A model generated the notes under the pieces. The model worked only from the letters and a program-made list of their open reading frames with translations, was not told where the DNA came from and ran no database searches. The translations under genes were made by a program, and so were the position numbers. From CAG-791 sp963593905 (GTDB taxonomy: Bacteria; Bacillota; Clostridia; Lachnospirales; Lachnospiraceae), in contig CAVBBL010000013.1 in assembly GCA_963593905.1 (NCBI GenBank), forward strand, positions 1 through 64,000: DNA of 64,000 bases, in the 5' to 3' direction. Below are positions 8,901 to 16,551 of this stretch, in pieces; the stretch's first letter is position 1, and the number at the start of each line of letters is the position of its first letter.

Positions 8901-9033
8901 TTTCAACCGTAAACGACATCAATGTTTAAGCGAGTGACGTAAAACGACATTCAATTTAATCACATCTGAGAAATTTTCTTTGTGAATTTCTCCCCAAGCA
9001 GCCGCAGATAAGCTGCGGCATAAAGAGAAAACT
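8901..9033 (+). promoter_or_regulatory. multi-hairpin leader, copy upstream of ribF
   Basis: This intergenic stretch repeats parts of the leaders at 12829-12970 and 31083-31224. It contains CGTAAACGACATCAATG (8909-8925), a stem GAGAAAT/ATTTCTC (8968-8974 with 8986-8992) and the terminal hairpin GCCGCAG...CTGCGGC (9001-9019) immediately before an AAAGAGAA ribosome binding region and the ribF ATG. The first hairpin of the full-length copies is degenerate here. Confidence 0.6.
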
Positions 9034-9999
9034 ATGGTAATACTATCCGGTACAACAGAATTTCATATAGAAGAGCCAACCGCCATGGCCATCGGCAAAT
9101 TTGACGGCGTACATCTGGGGCACCGAAAGATTCTGGAGACGATCCAGAAGAAAAAAGAGGACGGACTGCGCAGTGCGGTCTTTACCTTTGCACCTTCTCC
9201 CGCGGTTTTCTTTGGAAAAGGAGATGTAAAGGAACTGATGACTCCCGAGGAAAAAAGGAACGTGCTGCAGGAAATCGGCATTGATTATCTGGTGGAATTT
9301 CCTTTGACAAAACAGACAGCGGCTACAGATCCGGCTTCTTTTGTCCGTGAGATCATGGCAGGACAAATGCATGCCAGGTTCGTGGCGGCAGGAAGAGATC
9401 TTTCTTTCGGAGACAGGGGAGCAGGTGATTTTACACTTTTGCACGGGTTGGAGAAAGAGTGCGCATTTACCTCGGAAGAAGTGGAGAAGGTAAAGATAGA
9501 GGGGATGGAAGTAAGCTCTACCTTGATCCGGCAATATGTGGAAAAGGGACAGATGGAGATGGCGGCGGCCATGCTGGGAGAGCCTTACCGTGTGGAAGGC
9601 ATCATCTGCCATGGCAATGAAATCGGTCGTACGCTGGGAATTCCCACCATCAATCAGATTCCGGCTAAGACGAAGCTGCTTCCTCCCTTTGGGGTATATT
9701 ATTCCACCGTAGAGATAGAAGGGAAAAAGTATGGCGGCATGACCAATATAGGTCAAAAACCTACGATTTCAAGACAGGATCATCCCGGGCAGCCGGCCAT
9801 TACTGTGGAGACTTATCTCTACGATTTTGACGGAGACGTCTATGGAAAGAGAGCAGTTACCAGATTACTGACATTTAGGCGGCCGGAGATGAAATTTTCC
9901 GGTCTGGAGGAACTGCAGAGAACCATGGAGGCGGATGTAGCAGCAGGCAGGGAATATATGATGAGCGGGGCGCCTGCGGAATGGAGATTAAAATGGTAA
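9034..9999 (+). CDS. ribF: bifunctional riboflavin kinase/FAD synthetase RibF
   Basis: RibF converts riboflavin to FMN and then FAD. In 321 residues the N-terminal adenylyltransferase domain carries AIGKFDGVHLGHRKIL near residue 19 and an AAGRDLSFGDRGAG loop near 125. The C-terminal flavokinase domain has IICHGNEIGRTLGIPTINQ near 190 and TNIGQKPTI near 243, followed by VETYLYDFDGDVYGK. Length and domain order are normal. The start directly follows the hairpin-plus-ribosome-binding-site leader at 8901-9033. Confidence 0.96.
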   Translation: MVILSGTTEFHIEEPTAMAIGKFDGVHLGHRKILETIQKKKEDGLRSAVFTFAPSPAVFFGKGDVKELMTPEEKRNVLQEIGIDYLVEFPLTKQTAATDPASFVREIMAGQMHARFVAAGRDLSFGDRGAGDFTLLHGLEKECAFTSEEVEKVKIEGMEVSSTLIRQYVEKGQMEMAAAMLGEPYRVEGIICHGNEIGRTLGIPTINQIPAKTKLLPPFGVYYSTVEIEGKKYGGMTNIGQKPTISRQDHPGQPAITVETYLYDFDGDVYGKRAVTRLLTFRRPEMKFSGLEELQRTMEADVAAGREYMMSGAPAEWRLKW

Positions 10000-10295
10000 G
10001 ACATATTATTTTGTGGCAGTTAAAAGATGAATTTTCTCCTGAGGAAAAGGAAAAGATCAAGGCAGATATCAAAGAGGGATTAGAGGCATTGGCAGGACAG
10101 ATTCCCGGACTTTTAAAGATCCAGGTGCATACCAATGGACTGGCTTCCTCCAATGCAGATGCCATGCTGGAGACAGAATTTGAGGATGAGGCATCTCTGA
10201 AGGGCTATGCTGTTCATCCGGCGCATGTGGCAGTGGCGGACAAAAAGGTGAGACCCAATGTGAAAAGCCGTGTATGCCTGGATTTTGAGATGTAG
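9993..10295 (+). CDS. Dabb-family stress-responsive protein
   Basis: This 100-residue protein begins MVRHIILWQLKDEFSPEE, the usual start of Dabb (dimeric alpha/beta barrel, stress-responsive A/B barrel) proteins, and keeps the HPAHVAVADKKVRP segment near residue 76. The ATG at 9993 overlaps the ribF stop and has GGAG 6 nt upstream; an ATG at 9981 would add four residues but lacks a site. The biochemical role of these small barrel proteins is mostly unknown. Overlap with ribF indicates coexpression. Confidence 0.8.
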   Translation: MVRHIILWQLKDEFSPEEKEKIKADIKEGLEALAGQIPGLLKIQVHTNGLASSNADAMLETEFEDEASLKGYAVHPAHVAVADKKVRPNVKSRVCLDFEM

Positions 10296-10299
10296 TTTG

Positions 10300-10396
10300 A
10301 AAGTGACGTAGGTACTGATAAGAGATCCGGCGGAAGTCAAAATCGGAAATTCTCACCGCCTCTTCGCAGCGAAGCTGCTCAGAAATGAGGATTAGT
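10300..10396 (+). promoter_or_regulatory. multi-hairpin leader, second sequence type, before gamma-carbonic anhydrase gene
   Basis: The end of this gap, CGCCTCTTCGCAGCGAAGC then TGCTCAGAAATGAGGATTA, is nearly identical to the end of the leader before cadA (31733-31773). The hairpin GCAGC/GCTGC (10366-10370 with 10374-10378) lies just before GAGGA and the ATG. A GGAAATTCTC element upstream corresponds to the third hairpin of the cadA copy. Confidence 0.55.
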
Positions 10397-10900
10397 ATGT
10401 TGAAAACCCCACAGATTCATGAATCTGCTTTTGTGGCACCTGATGCGGCTGTTTACGGAGAAGTATCCATTGCCAGGGACTGCAGCGTTTGGTTTCATGC
10501 CACAATCCGCGCAGGAGCGGGAACAGTACAGATCGGAGCCCGCACCAATGTGCAGGACAATTGTGTCATTCATGTGGATAAAGGATACAGTGTCAAGATC
10601 GGCGAGGATGTGACCATCGGCCACAGTGCAATCGTCCATGGCTGCACAGTAGGAGATAATACACTGATCGGCATGGGGGCTATTGTCTTAAACGGTGCAG
10701 TCATCGGAAAAAACTGCATAGTGGGGGCAGGCGCATTGGTCACGCAGAATATGAGGATTCCGGACGACTCCTTGGTGCTGGGAAGTCCTGCCAGGATAAA
10801 ACGGAGTCTGCGGGAGGAAGAAATCAGTGCCAACCGGGCCAATGCCCTGCACTATGTGGAAGAGGGCAAGGCGTATAAAGCGGAATTAAGGAAATGCTGA
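10397..10900 (+). CDS. gamma-carbonic anhydrase-like hexapeptide-repeat protein
   Basis: This 167-residue protein folds as a left-handed beta helix by its isoleucine-patch repeats, as in YrdA/CaiE/PaaY-type gamma-carbonic anhydrases. It has the Arg in HATIRAG near residue 36, and candidate metal-ligand histidines in VIHVDKG near 60 and in IGHSAIVHGC near 79-84, matching the three-His zinc/iron site of the family. The ATG at 10397 has GAGGA in front; an in-frame ATG at 10385 lies inside the leader. Activity is unproven. Confidence 0.85.
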   Translation: MLKTPQIHESAFVAPDAAVYGEVSIARDCSVWFHATIRAGAGTVQIGARTNVQDNCVIHVDKGYSVKIGEDVTIGHSAIVHGCTVGDNTLIGMGAIVLNGAVIGKNCIVGAGALVTQNMRIPDDSLVLGSPARIKRSLREEEISANRANALHYVEEGKAYKAELRKC

Positions 10901-10920
10901 TGAAATCGGAATTTCCTTAA
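10886..10920 (+). other. stem-loop over the stop of the carbonic anhydrase gene
   Basis: TTAAGGAAAT (10886-10895) pairs perfectly with ATTTCCTTAA (10911-10920). Only AT-rich sequence without a clean T-run follows, so it is at best a weak terminator. It sits between the gamma-carbonic anhydrase and dus genes. Confidence 0.4.
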
Positions 10921-11008
10921 ATAATGGTCGGCAGAGGTTTAAAGGTGATGCTGGCTTTGCTGCAGAATTTACGGAATACAATATACAAGCAGAAAAAGGA
11001 ATACGCTT

Positions 11009-12040
11009 ATGCAAATTTATTTTGCGCCTATGGAAGGAATCACCACCTATACCTACAGACAGCTCCATCATCGGTATTATAAGGGTGTGGATAAATATTT
11101 TACACCATTTGTGTCTCTGCGCCCCGACCAGCCTTTGAGCAATAAGGAAATGAGGGATGTGCTGCCGGAGAATAATGAAGGAATACCGGTGGTGCCTCAG
11201 ATTCTGACGAACCACGCAGGCGGCTTTCTGGAGACAGCCAGACGATTTGCCCAGATGGGCTATGCGGAGATCAATTTGAATTTGGGATGTCCTTCCGGTA
11301 CTGTGGCAGCAAAAAAGAAAGGGGCAGGGTTCCTCTCTTACCCGGAGGAATTGAATCGATTTTTGGATACTGTCTACAACGATCCTTCTGTGACAGAGGG
11401 GGAATTTGCTGTTTCCGTAAAGACCAGAATCGGCAGAAATGATCCATCGGAGTGGAAGAGGCTTCTGCAGATTTATAACCAATATCCGGTGAAGGAATTG
11501 ATCGTGCATCCCAGAGTACAGAAGGAGTTTTATCGGGGAACAGTACATCAGGATATTTTCAGGGAAATCCTGAAAGAGAGCAAAAATCCGGTAGTCTATA
11601 ATGGTGATCTTTTTCATTTGCGGGATGTGCAGGCATTTCATGCTGCATTTCCCCAGGTGGAGACGATCATGATAGGACGGGGGCTGCTGCGGGATCCAGC
11701 TCTGGCTGAAAGAATTGTGACAGCGCTTCGAAAAGAGGAGTATCCCGAGAAAAAGGATGTATATGAAAAAATAATCCACACTGAAAGTACCAAAAGTGCA
11801 GACAGTCGTTTTCAGGAATTTCACGATGCAATGCTTAGTCAATATCAGGAAGTGATCGGCGATGACAGAAATGTTCTCTTTAAAATGAAGGATCTGTGGA
11901 ATTTCATGCTCCAGGGGCGTCCGGATGCTGCCTCTTATGCCAAGGAAATCCGCAAAGCCCAGCGCATGCCGGAATACAAGGCAGCGGTGCGGCAGGTGAT
12001 GCGCAGGATGAAGGAAGAGGAAAGTGATGCAATGACATAG
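11009..12040 (+). CDS. tRNA-dihydrouridine synthase family protein (divergent)
   Basis: Dus enzymes use FMN and NADPH to reduce uridine in tRNA. This 343-residue protein begins MQIYFAPMEGITTYTYR, has NLGCPSGTVAAKKKGAG near residue 92 with the catalytic Cys, and has VKTRIG near 136, VHPR near 166 and IMIGRGLLRDP near 220 for FMN binding. The catalytic segment differs from the usual NxGCPxxKV form, so it belongs to a side branch of the family rather than classical DusB. An AGAAAAAGGAA stretch precedes the ATG. Confidence 0.85.
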   Translation: MQIYFAPMEGITTYTYRQLHHRYYKGVDKYFTPFVSLRPDQPLSNKEMRDVLPENNEGIPVVPQILTNHAGGFLETARRFAQMGYAEINLNLGCPSGTVAAKKKGAGFLSYPEELNRFLDTVYNDPSVTEGEFAVSVKTRIGRNDPSEWKRLLQIYNQYPVKELIVHPRVQKEFYRGTVHQDIFREILKESKNPVVYNGDLFHLRDVQAFHAAFPQVETIMIGRGLLRDPALAERIVTALRKEEYPEKKDVYEKIIHTESTKSADSRFQEFHDAMLSQYQEVIGDDRNVLFKMKDLWNFMLQGRPDAASYAKEIRKAQRMPEYKAAVRQVMRRMKEEESDAMT

Positions 12041-12075
12041 TGCCTTGGATTTTTATCGCTGTTTGTAATGAATCA

Positions 12076-12120
12076 AAAAAGCTGTTTCAGGAAGATGAAT
12101 TGCCTGAAACAGCTTTTTAT
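12076..12120. terminator. bidirectional terminator between dus and the small-peptide array
   Basis: AAAAAGCTGTTTCAGG (12076-12091) pairs with CCTGAAACAGCTTTTT (12103-12118). Both arms end in A/T runs, so it can terminate dus on the plus strand and the convergent peptide genes on the minus strand. Confidence 0.88.
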
Positions 12121-12201
12121 ATAGGAGATAGTTTTCCCGGTTCACAGTTCGAACTGAAAAAACTATCAGGAGTACTGATTTTTGCTTTATCAGTGGAAAA
12201 T

Positions 12202-12303
12202 CTATTTTTTGTGCATACGATCGTAGACATAGGCGATACCTGTGCCGATAGCACCAAGACCTGTTGCAACACCAAGAATGACAGCAATACTGGTTGTGAT
12301 CAT
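12202..12303 (-). CDS. 33-residue Gly-rich membrane peptide, copy C
   Basis: The minus strand encodes 33 residues, MITTSIAVILGVATGLGAIG then TGIAYVYDRMHKK. AGGAGG lies 8 nt before the ATG. One hydrophobic segment rich in Gly/Ala spacings fills residues 4-26 and a basic tail follows. It is the last and most diverged of three tandem paralogues. I do not recognise an annotated family. Size, hydrophobicity and tandem duplication fit a small membrane effector such as a leaderless bacteriocin-like or membrane-active peptide; this is inference. Confidence 0.72.
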   Translation of the reverse strand: MITTSIAVILGVATGLGAIGTGIAYVYDRMHKK

Positions 12304-12370
12304 GAAATTTTCCTCCTATAAGTAAGTGGTTTGTGTAGTAATAGGTTTGATGTGATTTAAATTTCCTTGC

Positions 12371-12472
12371 CTAGTGATTCTTAAAGTAAGTGTAGACGCA
12401 GCCGATACCTGTGCCGATAGTGCCAAGACCTGCTGCAACGCCGAGAATGATAACAAAACCGGTTGTGATCAT
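12371..12472 (-). CDS. 33-residue Gly-rich membrane peptide, copy B
   Basis: This is the middle paralogue: MITTGFVIILGVAAGLGTIG followed by TGIGCVYTYFKNH. A strong AGGAGG precedes the ATG. The central GVAAGLGTIGTGI block is nearly identical to copy A, with changes concentrated at both ends, which suggests constraint on the transmembrane Gly motif. The C-terminal Lys/His residues are kept. No transporter or processing enzyme sits beside the array. Confidence 0.75.
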   Translation of the reverse strand: MITTGFVIILGVAAGLGTIGTGIGCVYTYFKNH

Positions 12473-12539
12473 GAAAATTTCCTCCTATAAGTAAGTGGTT
12501 TGTGTAGTAATAGGTTTAATGTGATTTATATTTCCTTGC

Positions 12540-12641
12540 TTAGTGCTTCTTAAAGAAATTGTAGACACAGGCAATACCTGCGCCGATAGTGCCAAGACCT
12601 GCTGCAACACCGAACATAACTGCAATACTGGTTGAGATCAT
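12540..12641 (-). CDS. 33-residue Gly-rich membrane peptide, copy A
   Basis: This first gene of the minus-strand array encodes MISTSIAVMFGVAAGLGTIG then AGIACVYNFFKKH. AAAGGAGG lies upstream of the ATG. The single hydrophobic helix has G-x3-G and G-x2-G spacings that favour helix packing in membranes, and three basic residues close the peptide. An in-frame upstream extension to 12890 runs through the leader hairpins of the opposite strand and has no support. The family is unknown to me. Confidence 0.75.
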   Translation of the reverse strand: MISTSIAVMFGVAAGLGTIGAGIACVYNFFKKH

Positions 12642-12780
12642 AATAATTTCCTCCTTTAAATAAGTGTTTGATGTAGTAATAAGATTGTTGTGATTTACGG
12701 CTCCTTGCTGTTTGATCTGCGGCCGTTTTGTTTTTGTTTTGATGAGCTTATAATAATAGACAGCACGTATAAGAAGCGTA

Positions 12781-12970
12781 ACAATTCTCTTCACACGACC
12801 GCAATAAATCGGGGGACAGAAAGGAAAAGTTTGAAAGAAATGCCTGATGGCATTTCTTTCAAACTGCATTGATGCCGTAAACGTCATCAATGCAAGATCG
12901 TATCAGAGAAATCGTCTGCGCAATTTCTCTTCACGTAGCCGCAATAAATTGCGGCATAGAAAGGAAGATT
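12781..12970 (+). promoter_or_regulatory. full-length four-hairpin leader, copy before the flavoprotein gene
   Basis: Four consecutive stems are seen: 12829-12844 with 12849-12864 (16 bp, perfect), 12866-12874 with 12885-12893, 12905-12912 with 12923-12930, and GCCGCAAT/ATTGCGGC at 12938-12955. AGAAAGGAAG and the ATG at 12971 follow. A degenerate copy of the last hairpin and ribosome binding site (12781-12828) precedes the first stem. It can be read as a 13-codon frame from TTG at 12831 (LKEMPDGISFKLH) ending in TGA. Confidence 0.7.
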
Positions 12971-14356
12971 ATGAAAATTTGTATTTTAAACGGCTCTCCA
13001 AGGGGAAAGTATTCCATCACGGCTATGACCAGCCAATATCTGGAAAAGTGCTTTCCGGAGCATGTTTTTTCTTATGTATTAGTATCTGCACAGATTCGTT
13101 CTCTGGAAAAGGATTTATCTCCGGCTTTAAAAGTGATAGAAGAAGCGGATCTGATCATTTTTTCCTATCCGGTGTACACATTTTTGGCACCCAGCCAGCT
13201 GCATCGCTTCATTAGACTGTTAAAGGAAAGTGGTACCGACCTTTCCGGAAAATTCGTCACCCAGATCACCACTTCCAAGCATTTCTATGATGTGACAGCC
13301 CATCGCTATGTGGAGGACAACTGTTTTGATCTTGGCATGCGGATCATCCATGGGCTGTCTGCAGATATGGACGATCTGACCACGGCAAAGGGGCAGGAGG
13401 ATGCTGTTGCCTTTTTCCGCTATGCAATCTGGTGTGTGGAAAATGGAATCAGTGAGAGTGCGCCCTCCATTGTCTTACAGACTGTTTCTTCTATAGAATC
13501 TATTTCTATAGAATCTATGGAGAAGGAAGCAATTTTATCCTGCGCCGGCAGCGATGCGGCAGGTAACGATATAAGTTCGGATAAACCTATTGCCATCGTC
13601 GCAGACCTTAAAAAGGAGGATCACGCGCTTGCCGCTCGGATCGAAGCCTTCCGACAGGCCTGTCCTCGTCCTACCAAACTTATCAATCTGGCAGAGTACC
13701 CCTTCCAGGGCGGCTGTCTTGGCTGCTTTCACTGTGCTGCCAACGGAAAATGTGTTTATACCGATGGTTTTGACGTCTTCCTGCGGGAACAGATTCAGAC
13801 AAGTGCAGCTATAGTCTATGCCTTTACCATTCAGGATCATTCCATGGGGCCTGTCTTTAAGATGTATGATGACCGTCAATTTTGCAACGGCCATCGTACT
13901 GTGACCGAGGGAATGCCTTTTGGTTATATCGTTTGTGGGGCATATGAAAAAGAGCCTAATCTGCGCACCGTCATTGAGGCACGCTGCGATGTGGGGCACA
14001 ACTTCCTCTCCGGTGTGGGCACAGATGCATCCTCAGATCGTGTTATGCTCTCCAGACTCCTCTATGCCCTGGAATACAGCTACCTGCAGCCCAGGAACTT
14101 TTACGGTGTGGGCGGCATGAAGATATTCCGGGATCTGATTTGGGTCATGCAAGGCTTTATGAAGGCAGATCATGAATTCTATAAGCAGCACGGTATTTAC
14201 GATTTTCCCCAAAAGCAGCGGGGGCGGATGCTGCTGATGCAGCTGGTAGGTTTTATGATGCGCCATACCAAGCTTATGGAAAAACAGGGCAATCGTATGA
14301 ACGAAGGAATGATGGCACCCTACCGAAAGGTGATAGACAGCGCAAAGCCGCTGTGA
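12971..14356 (+). CDS. two-domain flavodoxin-fold NAD(P)H-dependent oxidoreductase
   Basis: This 461-residue protein has an N-terminal flavodoxin-like domain (1-about 180: MKICILNGSPRGKYSIT, DLIIFSYPVYTFLAPSQLHR) and a second one from about 205. The second contains a Cys-rich loop GGCLGCFHCAANGKCVYTDGF near 250-270, as in iron-sulfur flavoproteins and NADPH-dependent FMN reductases, and ends in a helical region. Substrate is unknown. A 15-bp tandem duplication at 13489-13518 repeats SIES inside the interdomain linker. The ATG directly follows the multi-hairpin leader. Confidence 0.8.
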   Translation: MKICILNGSPRGKYSITAMTSQYLEKCFPEHVFSYVLVSAQIRSLEKDLSPALKVIEEADLIIFSYPVYTFLAPSQLHRFIRLLKESGTDLSGKFVTQITTSKHFYDVTAHRYVEDNCFDLGMRIIHGLSADMDDLTTAKGQEDAVAFFRYAIWCVENGISESAPSIVLQTVSSIESISIESMEKEAILSCAGSDAAGNDISSDKPIAIVADLKKEDHALAARIEAFRQACPRPTKLINLAEYPFQGGCLGCFHCAANGKCVYTDGFDVFLREQIQTSAAIVYAFTIQDHSMGPVFKMYDDRQFCNGHRTVTEGMPFGYIVCGAYEKEPNLRTVIEARCDVGHNFLSGVGTDASSDRVMLSRLLYALEYSYLQPRNFYGVGGMKIFRDLIWVMQGFMKADHEFYKQHGIYDFPQKQRGRMLLMQLVGFMMRHTKLMEKQGNRMNEGMMAPYRKVIDSAKPL

Positions 14357-14399
14357 GTCCGGGACCTGTTACGCTTTTAGTACTCCTTGGCATTTATGA

Positions 14400-14458
14400 T
14401 AAGCTCAACGCAAACGAAAAGGATGAAAGATGTGAAACATCCATAAAAATTGAGCTTA
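14400..14458 (+). other. nested stem-loop before the 30-residue peptide gene
   Basis: TAAGCTCA (14400-14407) pairs with TGAGCTTA (14451-14458), enclosing an inner GGATG...CATCC stem. The structure ends 28 bp before the small gene at 14486. It could be a leader controlling that gene; no terminator tail follows. Confidence 0.4.
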
Positions 14459-14485
14459 GTAAGATAATAAAAGGGAGGTACTACC

Positions 14486-14578
14486 ATGACCATTGCACTT
14501 ATTATAGGATTTTCTTTAGGAGGCCCCGCTATTGTTTGTGGCCTTATCACAGCAGGTAATTTGCTTTTCCGTAAGTAA
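14486..14578 (+). CDS. 30-residue Gly-rich membrane peptide
   Basis: The peptide is MTIALIIGFSLGGPAIVCGL then ITAGNLLFRK. AAAGGGAGG lies at good distance before the ATG, and a strong terminator follows the stop within 20 bp, so it is probably a monocistronic gene. Like the three minus-strand peptides at 12.2-12.64 kb it is one Gly-rich hydrophobic helix with a basic end, but sequence identity is low. A nested stem-loop lies just upstream. Function is unknown. Confidence 0.65.
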   Translation: MTIALIIGFSLGGPAIVCGLITAGNLLFRK

Positions 14579-14596
14579 TTACGGTGAGAAAGCAGA

Positions 14597-14636
14597 AGCC
14601 GTCATATCTTTGATTTCAAAGATATGACGGCTTTTT
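14597..14636 (+). terminator. intrinsic terminator after the 30-residue peptide gene
   Basis: AGCCGTCATATCTTTGA (14597-14613) pairs perfectly with TCAAAGATATGACGGCT (14616-14632), followed by TTTTT. This is one of the strongest terminators in the window. Confidence 0.92.
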
Positions 14637-14825
14637 CGTGCCATTTTTTTGCAAAGTTCACAGTTGTAGTTGCCGGATAGGCGATAAAGATGCTGACCGG
14701 AGATACTTCTGAAAAGACTCCTATTGGATAGTTACTATGCAGGAATGGTGCAGGAGCTTTCTGCATTACAATCAAATTGTTACAATAATGTGTACTTTAT
14801 ATCACAAACATGTTACAATGCCGAT

Positions 14826-15908
14826 ATGATGGACTTAAAAACGAAGAAGACTAAAAAAGTAAAACATTTCCGAATCGTGTTCAATTTGCCCCTCTTGATC
14901 CTGGAGGCGGTTATGGCGGTGGGATGTTTGGCCGCTCTGGCAGTGGTGCTCAAGATGACAGACTCTGTACAGAAGATCGGCATTGACCAATCCAACATCG
15001 TGATCAATACACCGGTTTCCTATGCCACGGAGAAACATGAACTTGGCTATCGGAATATCGCTTTATTTGGCGTGGATGCCAGAGACGGAGAGTTGGGGGC
15101 AGGCACCAGAAGTGACACCAACATCGTCATGTCAGTGAACCAGGATAAAAAGGAAATCTCCCTGATTTCTGTTTATCGGGATACCTACCTGAATATCGGC
15201 GACGATACCTATAATAAGTGCAATGCAGCCTATGCCAGGGGCGGTCCGGAGCAGGCCATCAATATGCTGAACATGAATCTGGATCTGGATATCACAGATT
15301 ATGTGACAGTAGGATTTGAGGGGTTGATCGAGGCCATCGATCAGCTTGGCGGTGTGGAGATCGATGTAGAGGAAGTGGAAATCCAGCACCTTAACAATTA
15401 TCAGCTGACCATGGCAGATGAATTCGGTGTCGATTATATAGAAGTTAAAAAGCCGGGAAAGCAGATCTTAAACGGCATGCAGGCCACGGCTTATTGCCGG
15501 ATCCGCTATGGCGGCGGTGATGACTATAAGCGCACAGAGCGGCAGCGCACGGTGATCAATGCCATGATCGAGAAGGCAAAGACGGTTTCTGCGGGAGAGT
15601 TAGCCAGCGCCGTGACAGCGGTCATGGACAATGTTTCCACATCGTTAGATATCAATGAGATTATTTCTCTTTCGTCTGCTCTTTCTCAATACCAGGTGGT
15701 TACCAGTGAGGGATTTCCTTTCGCGGAGCACAGAGAGGCCTTTAATTTAAGTCGTGCCATCGGCAACTGCATCGTGCCGGGGACATTGGAGGAGAACGTG
15801 ATCATGCTCCACGAGCTGCTGTTTGATGACGAGGAATATGTACCCAGTACCCAGCTGCAGGAATACAGCGAGAAGATTCTGCAGGATGCGGAACCATATC
15901 GCCCTTGA
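14826..15908 (+). CDS. LytR-CpsA-Psr (LCP) family cell-wall glycopolymer ligase
   Basis: LCP enzymes attach teichoic-acid-like or capsule polymers to peptidoglycan on the outside of the membrane. From the ATG at 14826 (360 residues) a basic N-terminus and one transmembrane helix (about 20-45) precede the LCP domain: NIALFGVDARDGELGAGTRSDTNIV near 78-103, ISVYRDTYLNIG near 117, a GPEQAINMLN block and AYCRIRYGGGDDYKRTERQR near 222-241 holding the phosphate-binding arginines. The upstream open frame to 14724 has no ribosome binding site and looks non-coding; the start remains uncertain. Confidence 0.88.
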   Translation: MMDLKTKKTKKVKHFRIVFNLPLLILEAVMAVGCLAALAVVLKMTDSVQKIGIDQSNIVINTPVSYATEKHELGYRNIALFGVDARDGELGAGTRSDTNIVMSVNQDKKEISLISVYRDTYLNIGDDTYNKCNAAYARGGPEQAINMLNMNLDLDITDYVTVGFEGLIEAIDQLGGVEIDVEEVEIQHLNNYQLTMADEFGVDYIEVKKPGKQILNGMQATAYCRIRYGGGDDYKRTERQRTVINAMIEKAKTVSAGELASAVTAVMDNVSTSLDINEIISLSSALSQYQVVTSEGFPFAEHREAFNLSRAIGNCIVPGTLEENVIMLHELLFDDEEYVPSTQLQEYSEKILQDAEPYRP

Positions 15909-15980
15909 CAGGGAATGCAGTCACAGCGTGTGTTCACATTTGTTCACAGATAAACATAAACGACAATAAAAAATAGTAAG

Positions 15981-16018
15981 AAAAAAGAGGATGGCGGGCT
16001 GCTGTACCTCTTTTTTTT
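15981..16018 (+). terminator. intrinsic terminator after the LCP gene
   Basis: AAAAAAGAGG (15981-15990) pairs with CCTCTTTTTT (16007-16016), followed by more T residues, with a GC-containing loop that can extend the stem. Confidence 0.75.
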
Positions 16019-16137
16019 GTGGCGCTTTTGTGTCATTTTTTACGTGATACTTCACAAACGGCGTTATTTGGAGTATAAATTTTATAGAAGTGTTGGAAAA
16101 GACTACTTAATGAAGTCTGCTCAGAATGGAGAACAGA

Positions 16138-16551
16138 ATGGAAAATATAAAGAAAATAAAGAGAGAACCGGAGAATGCCAAGGGAGAAATCCGCTTTGAA
16201 GAGAGAAAAAGATGGGGCTTTTTGGGACTTCCCTTTACATTTACAGTATATAAGATTTACGACAATGACATCCAGGTCGTATCCGGTCTTCTGACCAGTA
16301 AAGAGAATGACTGCTACATGTACAGAGTCAGTGATGTGGAACTGACCAGGACGCTTTTTCAGCGTATGTTCGGTTTAGGCACCGTGCGGTGCTTTACCTC
16401 CGATGTGACGGATAAGAATCTGGTGCTTACCAATATCAAAAATGCCAGAGAGATCAAGGATTTCATCTATCAGGCAGCTGAGGAGAGCAAGCGCCGCCGC
16501 CGCACAGTGAATATGCAGGATATCGGCGCTGCAGTGGAGGGTGAAGATTGA
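16138..16551 (+). CDS. bacterial PH-domain protein
   Basis: This 137-residue soluble protein has the pattern of the small bacterial pleckstrin-homology (bPH2, DUF304-like) domain: FGLPFTFTVYKIYDNDIQVVSGL-type strands, then SDVELTRTLFQRMFGLGTVRCFTSD and ending KNAREIKDFIYQAAEE. The start at 16138 has GGAGA 6 nt upstream; a further in-frame ATG at 16126 has none. Its stop overlaps the start of the VanZ-like gene, so the two are coupled. Ligand and role are unknown. Confidence 0.72.
   Translation: MENIKKIKREPENAKGEIRFEERKRWGFLGLPFTFTVYKIYDNDIQVVSGLLTSKENDCYMYRVSDVELTRTLFQRMFGLGTVRCFTSDVTDKNLVLTNIKNAREIKDFIYQAAEESKRRRRTVNMQDIGAAVEGED

Larger units (their letters stand above)
12202..12680 (-). 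repeat. three tandem 169-bp units encoding paralogous small peptides
   Basis: The three start codons lie at 12641, 12472 and 12303, exactly 169 bp apart. Each unit contains a spacer with a conserved CAAACC(T/A)ATTACTACA-like stretch, a strong ribosome binding site and a 102-bp gene. Units B and C share most of the spacer. The exact period points to recent tandem duplication of a complete translation unit. Confidence 0.85.

Noticed and set aside
12540..12890. 116-codon minus-strand frame including peptide A
   Set aside because: The upstream part is the complement of the leader hairpins; a similar frame appears at the HMA leader for the same reason. The peptide has its own strong ribosome binding site.
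14724..14825. N-terminal extension of the LCP protein from TTG at 14724
   Set aside because: The extra residues are rich in Cys/Asn/Tyr with no ribosome binding site, and the basic-plus-membrane start at 14826 fits the family.
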